In this document: positions 1 to 10,606 of the stretch, in pieces
How positions within the stretch are numbered: position 1 is the first letter of the stretch
Layout of the letters: every line of letters starts with the position of its first letter
Assembly: GCA_037577475.1 (NCBI GenBank)
Contig: CM075194.1
Span: 21,748,492-21,812,491 of the forward strand
DNA length: 64,000 nt
Direction: 5' to 3'
Origin: Chaunax sp. Z400
Taxonomy: Eukaryota; Chordata; Actinopteri; Lophiiformes; Chaunacidae
Translations under genes and position numbers: made by a program
Notes under the pieces: generated by a model
Seen by the model: only the letters and a program-made list of their open reading frames with translations
The model's database searches: none
What the model was told of the DNA's origin: nothing

Positions 1-1257
1 ATCAAAAGATAGAAGTCAAATCTTACATTCACCACGTCCATTTTGGCTTCAGCAATACTAAATGCTTAAAGTCATAAAAATCATTTCACTTGGGCTACGT
101 TCACACTAGTGATGTGTCGTTGGCGAATGAGTCGGCTCCCGTCTCATTGTCTTTAAATACATTTCTAACAGTTGCCTTGCTTTGAATTGAAGGCACATTA
201 TTAAGGTAATTACGGTAATTAAGGTGGATATGACCTGGGCCATGGTTAAATGACTGACAGCAACAAAGACAAACTTTTCCTTTGCCTCACTATAATTTAA
301 GTTAAAGTTATTTACTAATTATCAATCATTATCATCAATCAAATTAAATCAGACTTGGACAAATAACAGGAAGGTGTTGGGAGGTCGCACACTAACAAAA
401 TAAGCAAATACAAAGTTAGAAATAATTCCCAAAGCCCAACGCTCTATCAGTCCTAAAGTTCATGAAGATAACAAAATAACTAAAACATGAAGAAAGTTCC
501 AAACGAAGGCAAAATCCACTGAAGTAACATATTAAAGCCTGATGATCAATAGACAAAAACACAAACAAAATAAAATAACACACCGCTTTATCCAGTTAGG
601 AAAAACAGGGCTTTGACTTGTACAGATCCAAAGAGGTTTAATACACAGAAAGAATCCTGTGCTGAGTCCTTTAAATAATCATCTTCTCATAATGACATTG
701 AATAAAAGTGATATTCATGCACAGATACCAATCATAGGTCAAAATATTTCTAAATTGGGCTGAATTATAAAAACCAGAAGTGGTCCTGAATAAAGAGGCT
801 CTTATTGCTGAGCTGAATCAACATCTTTTCTGGTTCACAGGGGAAACCTGCCTTCATCATTGGTGAAAACAAGGCGATTTGTTTAACTACCATTTTAATC
901 CATTCATTCACTGTCTTTACATCATTTGCATTTTTCGCACTCTGTTTTATTTAAATGAAATAACAAACACAAAGAAAGTTTTCCATGGCATATATTTACC
1001 AAGAAACTCTTGGTAAGAAACACTTGGTAATAATGTGAAACTAAGTTACACAACCAAACTCCAGGCTGCAGGTCTCTGCTGATGCATGGAAGGATCAACA
1101 AACATCATGGCATAAAGTAGAGTATGGCAATATTTACTGCTGCTTGATTCAAAGTCCTGGTTATACAGTTTTTTTTTACTCATATTAGCTTCTGCTCATA
1201 CTCTTTTGGTCCAAACTGCATCACTGTTAGTACATGTGTATACGTTTTGTAGGCCAC
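1..1257. other. Mostly single-copy AT-rich DNA with a possible hAT-like fragment
   Basis: No coding or RNA gene is visible. About 105-165 reads GTGATGTGTCGTTGGCGAAT and continues with GAGTCGGCTCCCG. This resembles the ends of teleost hAT-like short elements of the 'GTGATGGGTCGTTCGCGAAC' type, so a decayed fragment is possible; no second terminus is seen. A small perfect hairpin, TACCAAGA-AAC-TCTTGGTA, lies at 997-1015, followed by a second CTTGGTAA copy. The rest shows nothing I recognise. Confidence 0.35.
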
Positions 1258-1420
1258 TTTCAATCAATCAATCAATCAGTCTTTATTTATGTAGCACTTT
1301 CCATACAAAAAAAAGTAAAAATTGCTTTACACAATAGAAAACAATCAATTTCCCCTTGAACTGAGGAAACACTATCTATCACACATCTTTGAAAATGTAC
1401 TGAGGAAACACTGGAGGCAG
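1258..1420 (-). repeat. SINE/LINE 3' tail with (ATTG)n end, minus strand
   Basis: Read on the minus strand the segment runs through AAAGTGCTACATAAATAAAG and ends in an ATTG tetranucleotide tail, seen as CAATCAATCAATCAATC on the plus strand at about 1262. This matches the widespread teleost retroposon tail 'aaagtgctatataaataaag' plus a short tandem repeat. Only the tail is clear. The body upstream contains two copies of CTGAGGAAACACT (about 1361 and 1400) but no recognisable tRNA head or reverse transcriptase. It is probably a 5'-truncated retroposon, typical of target-primed insertion. Family name not assigned. Confidence 0.6.
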
Positions 1421-1748
1421 TGAAAACTATAAAGTAATAATAATAATATACATTACCTTCTTGTATTTTTGGAATGCTGATCTCTGCAAAACATCAGGTA
1501 CCTGGATATGAATGAATGAATTTATAAAAGCATGCCTGTATACAGTATAATGGCTATGGTTCAGATTTTCTATTGAAACATATTTTTTACATAAGGGTTT
1601 GTTTGTTTTTTGTTCACAGCTGCCAGCCATCGATTTCTGTTGTCAGGGGAATGATTTCTCCTTAGAAAAGTAAAAAATGATACTTTTCCCCTTGTTTAAG
1701 GTTGTGTGAACAACAACACACGACTTCACAACTCGTAGACATGGCTGT

Positions 1749-1751
<3 letters not shown>

Positions 1752-1807
<56 letters not shown>
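1752..1807. repeat. (AT)n microsatellite
   Basis: An uninterrupted AT tract of about 27 units, followed after a few bases by a second short AT run (about 1809-1820). It creates a tyrosine/isoleucine-rich open frame on the minus strand that is only translated repeat. Confidence 0.97.
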
Positions 1808-1808
<1 letters not shown>

Positions 1809-1820
1809 CATATATATATA

Positions 1821-3719
1821 GGGCCCTCTGCTTTTCAGGCTGAGGGCAAGAAGGCGAAAACAGCATTTTTCTATTGAACTATTACATTTGTAACCTGTTG
1901 TTGTTGCTGCAATCCTCCAATATTTGACTACATCCACCATCACTGACAAAACATTGACGCTGATGTGTATGTAATGTCGGAAGGTAGCCACAACCCTGCA
2001 TGTCTACTGATCAATAACCCATTGAGATTACGCGGCTCATGTAGCCACCCACACATCATTTACAGCCCAACCCTCAATCACAGCTTTGTACCTGTTATCT
2101 GCCCATGACATTCCATACGTACGGCAGAGTGTTAATGAGTATCTGCTGTCAGGTGTAGAGTCTCTTGATATGAGGTGAAGAGGTGTAGACAACGTGATGA
2201 ACTGTCCTCCGCTGACAGCAGCAACATAATGGATTCATCACTTTCTACAATAGCAGGTTACTTTTCTCTCTTTGCACCTTAAAAACTTTTCTTGAAAAAA
2301 AGTCGGGCATCCTTCCAAATGCCTTTTTCTTTTGCTGCTGACGTAGCTCAATAACCAGAGTGAGTGGAGGAGAAATGAAAACTTGCTCAGGACACAGAGA
2401 GAGAACCAGACGGAGTGCAGCTCCGCTATGAAGACATCACCTCGACAGATGCCTCGCGTTTTAAGTAGATCTGAGCTTTTTGGCGGTGGCAGTTCTCCGA
2501 GATAAGGTTTGGGGGTAGTTTTTCATGGGTGTGCATGTGTTTGTGAGGAGGATTCATTAATTAATTAATTGATTTATTTTTATTTTTTTTAGCTGAACAG
2601 GAGGCAAATTAGAAAAGGTGGCAGAGTGATAAGAAGAACACCGTTAGCGCCAGCTCCCAAACTGAACTGACGGGCTTTGGGGAGAAATTCTGTTAAAAAA
2701 ACAAAACAATTCATTGCTAAGTGTTAAAAAAGAAACTCACTATGAGCAGCCAAGATGCTTGATATATTGGATGACTGAAGTGCCATTTATCTGTTTGGTG
2801 TCTCTGTATGAATCAGGCTATTTAACTTATGAGTGGTTTCCTGGTTGAGTATTACAGGCCCGTAATACTGCATTTAATTGAATTAAGTTAATTTCGGAGC
2901 ATATCATGATGCATCAATTGAGCACTGTGGCACCGGCAGAGAAGGAAGCTGCAGCATTCACTGAAACATACAGCGGTGCAAATAAAAGCTGCAAACACAT
3001 TACCTCATCTGTTTTGATCACACAGTGGTCGATCACATTATCATAAAATGCCATTCTACTGAAGGGAAATTTCTCCTAATAAAATCTGGCCTTTGGCAGA
3101 ATTGTGGATCTAATCTTTAGCTCGTGCTTCGGCAGAGAAACACAGATGTTCCATTGCATTCAAACAGTCTTTTCCACATCTGTGTCAGTGACGTATTTCT
3201 CACTTCCACTCTTTGTGCGAACACAAAGCCGTTGCTTCCATCCGTTGTCTGCTCTCGACAGTCTCCCAGCCCTCTGACACGTTCACATTCACATCTTCTG
3301 TATCAACACGTGATGAATAGACTTGTTTTCACTGGCAAGGCAGTCACAATAAAGCAAACTTTCAATACATGTGCTTCATAATTCATGTTTTGAAGGTAGA
3401 TATGGTGTAAATGCTGCAGGGCATGAAAGCTGCTAATGAGTCTAAAAAAGCATCCTCACATCTGAATCCTGGATGTAATATTTGGTGAGTGATTCGTTGT
3501 CACCACATATTCACCTGATGGTTTTCACAGAGCTCTTAGATTCCCCGCTACTTTGGTTATTTCTGCCAGGATGGATGTCACTGCTGCAGCATTCATGAAA
3601 ATGTATAGCTCGCTCCTCAAATATGGGCAGTTTGACTGCATTTTGAACCCATTTCTCGCAAACGCCGTTCCTCTAATGAGATGTGGAGGTCTGTTCTTTT
3701 CCTCTAGATCACTTCTCCG

Positions 3720-3721
<2 letters not shown>
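1821..3721. other. Single-copy noncoding stretch
   Basis: No gene or transposon recognised. A short (ATTA)n run lies near 2555-2570. Open frames here are short and have no family motif. Confidence 0.5.

Positions 3722-3764
<43 letters not shown>
3722..3764. repeat. (CA)n microsatellite
   Basis: A pure CA tract of about 21 units. It lies about 165 bases before a TG tract, so on one strand the two are complementary. Confidence 0.97.
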
Positions 3765-3766
<2 letters not shown>

Positions 3767-3928
3767 ACATATGCACACCTCCTCTCACTCCCGGTAGATT
3801 CACGCAGTTGAGATGAAGGCAACAGAGCTAATTGCATTAGCATCAATTTTCTGGTGCGGCAGAAGACAGCTGTGCAATCCGGTGATGGACGGTCCCTGAT
3901 AACGCTCCAAAAAGTGTAGCAAGCTCTG

Positions 3929-3951
3929 TATGTGTGTGTGTGTGTGTGTGT
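3929..3951. repeat. (TG)n microsatellite
   Basis: A pure TG tract of about 11 units in the opposite orientation to the nearby CA tract. Confidence 0.95.
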
Positions 3952-6360
3952 CATATAGAGTGTATATTAGGCAACCCAACAAGCACACTGATTGTGATTA
4001 TCTGAATAATTCCATTAAGCCATTTACATGCAGAAGAGAAATCTATTAATATTTCCATTTCCAGACAATCTTCCCACAGTGAATGCTGTTAGAGCGCATC
4101 ATCATGATTCTCACCACCAGCAGCAGCTACAAGCAACATAAATCATTTCTTGTGTGACACCAGCTGGGGGTCAAATTGCTCCCTGTTGTATTTCTCTTAC
4201 TCACATCTCGCTCTCGCACAATCCATCCACAAATAAGACTCAAGAGCTGAAGGCCGGTCGAATGAAAAGCAATGTCAAGGTGCTTTGCATTGCTGTAATT
4301 ACCGAGATAATAGACTTACCATGGTTTTCATTTTAATAATATAGCTGAGCAAATGTGATCTGGCCACCTTATTTGAGTGCAGGTAAACTGGGACAGTGGA
4401 GATCTTAAATGAAAATTGGATTGATGGATCAATCACAAGTCAGACATTATTTTGACGAGTTGCCTTTGCTTCTGTGCAGCGGTGTCACGCAGATAGAATA
4501 CAAAAGCAGCAAATATGTTTTTGTATTTGCTGCCTTTGTGTTTTACATCATCCTAACAACAAATCATCTGAATGAGTTGGCAGAATTCTTGTGTCTGTCA
4601 AGCTAATCAGGTAGCATTACCCAATAGGATCCTAAAATGACTTGAGACTGGTTGTTAAAGAATTTATGCAACTGTTCTCTAAAATATTCACTCCTTCCAC
4701 CTTTACAAGAGCAAAACTTTGAACAAATCTAACTTTGTTCGTAAAAAAACCATCTGTAGGGTTAGTATAAAAGTGCATCTATCTATGTTAATCTATGCTA
4801 AATACAGTAAATAAAGTCAATTCTGATGGTGTTGCTACTTTATGCGAGTAATTAAATGTATGATGTTAAATCTTAACATATTTGTTAAGATTATACATAT
4901 TTGTGAACATCTTATCTCCAATTAACTCAAAAGCAGCATTAATATGTGTTTTTTAAATAAATATATATACAATTTGGATCAGAACTTTAACAAATTAAAA
5001 AGGCTGGATATCAAAATATGTGATGTGCAACTTGTATTAAAGAACAGTAGCCTACTAACAGTCAGCGGATGCAGAGTACATCAAAATCAATTTGCTAGGA
5101 GTCATGTGTCGTCAATGAGTCTGGTATTCACCTTCCCTTCTATCTCTGTCTTGATCTCACCCTCCTACTAAATGCTCCCACTACTTGCTAACTTGCTAAC
5201 TCTGGGCTGGTAGCATGCAGTTGACCCATCAAACTTTTTTAGTGGACATAGCTGCATGCCAAAACAATAAAGTCGCAGGCTATAAATCCAAAGCAGTGAA
5301 TAGCAAAATCCCAGAATAGAGCTCTAATCCCTCTCTCTTTATATATAAATGATCATTCAATTTATTGCTGTTTTATAAATATTATTAGTGCAGCTTTAAA
5401 CTTCATTGATTAAACTTGCTGACTTTTCACATATTAAACTACTCTAAGGAAACCAGACTGAAAGGGACTTGATGATGCTGACAGTGGGATTTATTTATAA
5501 TAATATACAATCACACCAAATTATGTCTGTATACTACAGTAAAATGTTATTTTGTTGGTTTGTTCGTTCTTTAAATTTTTTTTATTGCATGTTCAAAATA
5601 AAGACCTAACTCAACACAACAGGGGAATATTGATGCAATGTAATCCAGAGGCTTTGTGTACATGGGCACAAATTGTCTATTTTTTCATGACAGCATGAGT
5701 TACAGATGGAAAATGTGTGCCTAAGTACACAAAAACATTAAGAGTTAATGCCAGCAGTATTTCCCAAACTGTTTTTTTAAAATGAGCAGACAGCCAACAT
5801 CACATTCTCTCCTTAAACTGAACCAAACCCAAACCACCTCTCTGCTCCTCCACAGCCATTTATAAATTTACTGTTTCATTAAGTGAAGGAAACATGATGC
5901 AAGCACGAAAGACAGATACATAAAATATTGCATATTTATGTCCATGTACTACAACTGCTGTGCTGTCTGTTGAAAAGATTGTACTACTATGTCAAATGAT
6001 TTGTTGGCAGCTGTCCCCAGCAGTGAAATAATATCTGGCCAAATGGGAGGTAGAAGTTTGTGTGGAGGTAAAAGTCTGTTTATTTTTCTATGATTGGACT
6101 GTTTCCATGTTTTTTTTTTATAGAATGTAATATCTGATCATGTGCTAAAGAGATGCTTAAGTCCTTGCATGGTGAATAGATAACTTACATACCTGTAATT
6201 ATTCCAAATACAGCTAGAAAGCACTCAGAGCTCATACCTCTGCAATTTACACTCACAATTGAGTTATCAGGAAATTGTTTGAATGTAAACTTTAAAAAAA
6301 TTGAGTCAGCCTCAACAAGAGCCTAGAATAAATGTTCAATACAGAAATGACTTTTCAAAA
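3952..6360. other. Single-copy AT-rich noncoding stretch
   Basis: No transposon ends, splice-flanked coding block or RNA gene recognised. Open frames are under 90 codons with no domain signature. Confidence 0.5.
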
Positions 6361-6900
6361 AAACAACTATATCACTGCTAAACCTTTATTCACATAAAAA
6401 GAAGTATCCACACAAAATGTATTACAACAGTTTGAAAGTACAGCTGTTCAACACATTTAAATACAACATACAATATATACATATTTTACTTAGTGAAAAA
6501 TAACAGCCAAAACAATAAATCACACATATTCATAAATATTACTTAACTTGATGTGCTTGTTATTGTTTCACATAAAACTTTAGCTAATTATTATTTATTG
6601 AGAAATTGACAGAAATGTCAAAATCTCACATATCTCTCTTTGGCCCTTGGCCCGTCTATCCAAAAAATCTAATCAAAATCTAATAATCACTTTTTGTGTT
6701 ATATCTTATACACAAACAAGCAGACAGACAAACAGATGATCACATAACCTCCATCCAACTCCACTGGCTAGGTTAATGTAATGATTATAATGATTTCCTT
6801 TCAGCCTCTGAACTAATTTGCAGTAATAATAATGGTGTCTATAAGTTGCTGATTTTAAAGGGGTAGTTCACCTGAATTTACATTGATAAATAAATGACCG
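6361..6900 (-). other. Possible 3' UTR / polyadenylation region on the minus strand
   Basis: Read on the minus strand, a long AT-rich, stop-filled stretch ends in TTTTATGTGAATAAAGG, giving an AATAAA hexamer (plus-strand TTTATT at about 6385-6390). The composition fits a vertebrate 3' UTR, but AATAAA is common by chance in such DNA and no upstream coding exon is visible. Treat it as a weak candidate. Confidence 0.2.
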
Positions 6901-6984
6901 AAATAAAAAAGGTTTTTTTTTCTTCTTCTTCATCAACAGTTTCTATATTGGACCTACTTTTTACTGAAACTGTGATTTTGCCTA

Positions 6985-7288
6985 AAGGTGGCATGGTGAT
7001 GTACTGGTTAGCTCTGTCACCTCACCTCACAACAAGAAGAAGGTTTTGGGTTCAAATACAGACGTGGGGTCTTTCTGTGTGGAGTTTGCATGTTCTCCCT
7101 GTGTCTGTCTGGGTTCCCTCCGGCTTCTCCGGCTTCCGCCTATTTGTCTCTATTTGAAGACCCTATGATATATCAGCGACCTGTCCAGGGTGTGCCTCGC
7201 CTCTTGCCCAATGTCAGCTGGTTGGGCTCCAGGACCCCTTTGACCCTGCAAAGGATACGCAGTTATAGAGAGGATGGATGGATTTGGG
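6985..7288 (+). repeat. tRNA-derived SINE-like repeat with GGAT tail
   Basis: The head carries a pol III box-A-like segment (TGATGTACTGGTTAGC, about 6997) and, about 50 bases on, a box-B-like GGTTCAAATAC (about 7049), the layout of a tRNA-derived SINE. The body follows the common teleost consensus: TGTGGAGTTTGCATGTTCTC, then CGGCTTCTCCGGCTTCCGCC, then GCGACCTGTCCAGGGTG. The 3' end is a short GGAT tetranucleotide tail. Substitutions and a missing middle segment show it is old. Short open frames here are by-products. A second copy lies inverted near 16.2 kb and a third, weaker one near 30.8 kb. Family name not assigned. Confidence 0.75.
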
Positions 7289-8502
7289 CCAAATGATCTT
7301 TTAACCGGCGAGTGAACCAACAGGTCACCCCAAAGCATGGCATTTTCCTTTAAGGATACTTTGTCTCCAGCAGCAGCCGCCCCAGTGACATGAACAACCT
7401 GCACAGATCTGCTTCAAATACCATGTCACATCCTCTTAATGCTGTGGGCTCACAGCGCCCATACCTACCCATGTGTCTGCTGAATGTGAGGAGAATAGCA
7501 GCCTTACAATCCCGCTGTCACAGAATAAGTTTGTATGTTGGTGTTCATACATGTGTCGGTACACAGATGGCGCCTTTTGTCATCTCGGTTTCAGGATCTA
7601 ACATCATGCGAGGCTCTTTTCACTCCCCTCCAGTCAGACAGAGCAGGAAATGAGGAAGTCGAAGATAAATCCTATCAAGAATAATTATTTTCTACCTCAT
7701 TGGATATGCACAGGATGTTCTCAACCTGTGCAAGTGCTGATAACAATTTTAATATTCCTGCCTTGCTACTAATCTGTGCTGAAATGGTGTTTGAACTCTC
7801 CTCTTTTTATTTGAAGTCTTGAATTTTAAAGGTCAAATTGATCAAAATATCCAAAGTCTGCCAGGAATATTGAAGGAGCTTGTTAATAGAGAGGTGTCGT
7901 GCAGACAGTGGAAATTATGTTGGTTTTACGTCATAGTTAAAAGTTATTAGTTCTGCTCAATATTTCAAAGGAGAATTATTTTAGACTGACAGGAAGGTTA
8001 GATTTTCAACATTACAAATACAGAAAGAAATTAGATCCAGAGACATCTTAGGGAACACAGATGTGCTTTCATTCAGCGTTATTGAGCAATTCATTATAAA
8101 TAGTGACCAGAATAGATGATATTCCCTGAACTCATGCTGCTGAGGCCTCCTCAGCTTTCATCCATCAGAGCAGACATCCACCCCCCTTGCACAAACATCA
8201 GGCTGGCTCACCTAAGCCTCGTCCGCCTACACAGTTAGAGGCTATAAAAAATGAAATCATCATGCCCGCTTCTTGTCTCCTCAACGCAGAACAACTCTGA
8301 TGCTAACAAAGTTAGCACATTGCTCACTCAACCAATGCTTTCACCCACTGCAATCAATATCAGAAATGTAAAAGTGATTTGTGTATAAATATGACTGCAT
8401 CACTGGGAGTGTTGATCAAATATACCACAGCTGAGTGAGGAGGAGACACCTTAGTCAGCTGAGCGTTTACTCAAACTAGATGCTGAGGTTTGTTGATGTT
8501 TC
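7289..8502. other. Single-copy noncoding stretch
   Basis: Nothing recognisable as gene or element. Open frames are short and lack motifs. Confidence 0.45.
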
Positions 8503-8525
8503 ATGGATGGATGGATGGATGGATG
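8503..8525. repeat. (GGAT)n tetranucleotide repeat
   Basis: About five GGAT units. It could be the remnant of a SINE tail, but no SINE body is visible beside it. Confidence 0.85.
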
Positions 8526-9124
8526 AGGGAGCTTGCTTATGCTTCTGCAGCGTCCTATCACAGATTACAACCCCTTTCTTGTGCTGAACCACACGCTGCG
8601 TCTCTGCAGTGGGCAGTGCTGTGTCTGCACCGCACTCCCTAAAGCTTGCATGACCTTTAAATATCATTAAGTTTGCTTGGGCTCTGCTGTTGAGCAACAA
8701 ATGCATTCACACGCACTCAGCCCAGTGCTCTGCAAGAGAGAGGGAAGTGGGGATACAGCGCAGGCTACAAAAACACACACTCGCTGAAACACACAATTCT
8801 TTTCCTCAGTGAGAGGTTAAATCAATACCAAACACTCCGATTCTATTTGCATGGCATTGATGTCAGTCTGAGGCTCCCCGGAGACCACAACGCTTCTCTT
8901 CCCTCTCTAAAACCTGGACACACTAAAATGCTTACAAATGATGTGAACACACAAAATGCAAGTTGCAGATGTGCGCACACTCACAACACCTTGGGTGTTA
9001 TTGTCTGTGATTAACAGGCCTGCATTGTTCCCCAACGTCATTACAAGGCAGAATGTTTGAAATTAAAAAAGCCAATCAGTCGAGTTAGGAGGGTGTCTTG
9101 ATTTAACCACGGCCCCTCAGAGAA

Positions 9125-9128
<4 letters not shown>

Positions 9129-9207
<79 letters not shown>
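9129..9207. repeat. Long (TG)n microsatellite
   Basis: A perfect TG tract of about 39 units, the longest pure dinucleotide run in the window. The histidine/threonine-rich minus-strand frame through it is translated repeat. Confidence 0.98.
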
Positions 9208-9210
<3 letters not shown>

Positions 9211-9439
9211 TGCCTGCAAAAAAACCCTCAAAATCAAGCACCTAAACTAAACCCAAATGAACCAACAGTGCCTCAGGGTCCTGTTCATGGTCCTCTCTAC
9301 CTGTAATAAATCACAGCTGCAGTTTATTTATCATAACCATGACAATCGCCTCTACATGGTATTGGACAATGTCAACACATGCGATTGATTGATTACTGCA
9401 CAAAAGGAGGTTGCTTTATAGGGGGACTCCAATATAAGG

Positions 9440-9492
9440 GGCACTTTATCACCTCTGCCAAGGTGGTGATGAAGTTTGTTTGGATTGTAGCA
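9440..9492 (+). repeat. Fragment of a dispersed teleost repeat ('CCTCTGCCAAGG' type)
   Basis: The words ACCTCTGCCAAGGTGGTGAT and GTTTGTTTGGATTG resemble a widespread fish repeat that begins 'CACCTCTGCCAAGGAGGTTATG' and runs into GTTTGTTTG. Related-looking relics lie near 28.9 kb and 54.4 kb. Element class unknown to me. Confidence 0.45.
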
Positions 9493-9493
9493 A

Positions 9494-9645
9494 CTCATAA
9501 TGTAATAAGTTATTACATTATGCACAAAGTTGTTATTATGCTATGCGCTCATGGTTTTATTACATTATGAGCTTTTATTACATTTAAATTATGACATTGT
9601 GTGCAGTTATTACATTATGCACAGTTTTTACATTATGAGTTTCTA
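9494..9645. repeat. Degenerate array of the motif TTATTACATTATG
   Basis: At least five forward copies of TTATTACATTATG or a near variant start at about 9510, 9557, 9576, 9608 and 9627. They are followed alternately by CACA- or AGC/AGT-type words. The first copy is preceded by its exact reverse complement, CATAATGTAATAA, one base away, making a 13-bp perfect palindrome. Spacing is irregular, so this is not a clean satellite. Confidence 0.75.
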
Positions 9646-9739
9646 CATGGATACCTCAAACAAATATTTGAAATGTTTTTAAAAAGTCAATCAGTCAAGG
9701 ATAGGCTGCAGCAGCTCAAAAATGTTTCATGCCCACAAC

Positions 9740-10057
9740 CTGTTTGAACCTCCGCCCTCAGGAGGTGCTACTGGTCAATAAACACTCAGACCACCAGAGA
9801 CATTCAGACTCTCAATAAACACACAAAATAAAAACAGCCTCAGTGTAACTTTTATTCTTCATACTGTAATAATTACCAGGTACTGTGCAATCACTACTGG
9901 GGATATTTATCGTTTATCAATCAGGCGCAATATATGTTTTTACATAGTGTGCACATATTTGCATTGTGTTTAGTGTGCTTATATTATATGAGTTTATATT
10001 TTATCTTTTATTCTTAAGCAGCACTCTTGTATTTTGCATATACAATGACAATAAAGG
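9740..10057 (+). mobile_element. LINE 3' end (ORF2 C-terminal relic plus 3' UTR)
   Basis: A 5'-truncated non-LTR retrotransposon. The left part, around CCTCAGGAGGTGCTACTGGT, resembles the conserved end of LINE ORF2 that encodes an arginine-rich 'RRRY' segment before the stop. It is followed by an AT-rich 3' UTR ending CAATGACAATAAAGGC, which contains AATAAA and leads straight into a pentanucleotide tail. This 3' organisation is typical of teleost L2/CR1/Rex-like elements. The coding relic is frameshifted and not functional. Confidence 0.65.
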
Positions 10058-10163
10058 CTTTCTATTCTATTCTATGCTGCTATTCTATTCTAGTCTAGTC
10101 TAGTCTAGTCTATGCTATTCTATTCTATTCTATTCTATTCTATGCTATGCTATGCTATGCTAT
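10058..10163. repeat. Pentanucleotide array TATTC / TAGTC / TATGC
   Basis: The tandem tail of the preceding LINE end. It is made of homogeneous blocks: TCTAT units, then four TAGTC-type units, TATTC units again, then several TATGC units. Changes affect two positions of the pentamer and are shared by neighbouring units. Confidence 0.93.
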
Positions 10164-10541
10164 CGCTGGAGGTGGTTGAAGCATACAAACATTAACTGCA
10201 CTCGCACTAATAGGCTTATCCAAACACAAAACACATATTTTTATTTGCATGGTTTAAATAAAACTACTATTTATCTGTTGTAACAATTATAGCTAAAATA
10301 GACTATTTTGTCTCCCCACTCTGAACTTTGGGAACCTCTGGGCTACAGTGTAGAATTTGCATTTGTGAACAATTGAATGTCCTCATTAATCAAACATATC
10401 TTAGTGAGCTCTGATAGACTGGTCTAAGCAGGCACTTGGACAAAGTGGCAATTACCAAAAGTTTGTCACACAGGAGTGCACTTGAGTGCTCTCAAAAACT
10501 GCAAAGGTGGGTGTTGGGACTCAAACACTTGACCGTTTCGC

Positions 10542-10606
10542 TGTGAAGTAGCACATGTACACAAAACAATGTATGTGAAGTAGCACATATACACCAAAAC
10601 AATGTA
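10542..10606. repeat. Imperfect 32/33-bp tandem duplication
   Basis: Two adjacent copies begin TGTGAAGTAGCACAT and end AAAACAATGTA. They differ by one substitution and a one-base insertion. It is not part of an element I recognise. Confidence 0.9.

Noticed and set aside
1752..1807. TATA-box promoter
   Set aside because: The TATA words are part of a long AT microsatellite and give no positional information.
3525..3988. Cysteine/valine- and threonine/histidine-rich frames
   Set aside because: They are translations of the CA and TG microsatellites.
9494..9645. CRISPR-like array
   Set aside because: Repeats are 13 bases and unevenly spaced, partly inverted, and the genome is eukaryotic.
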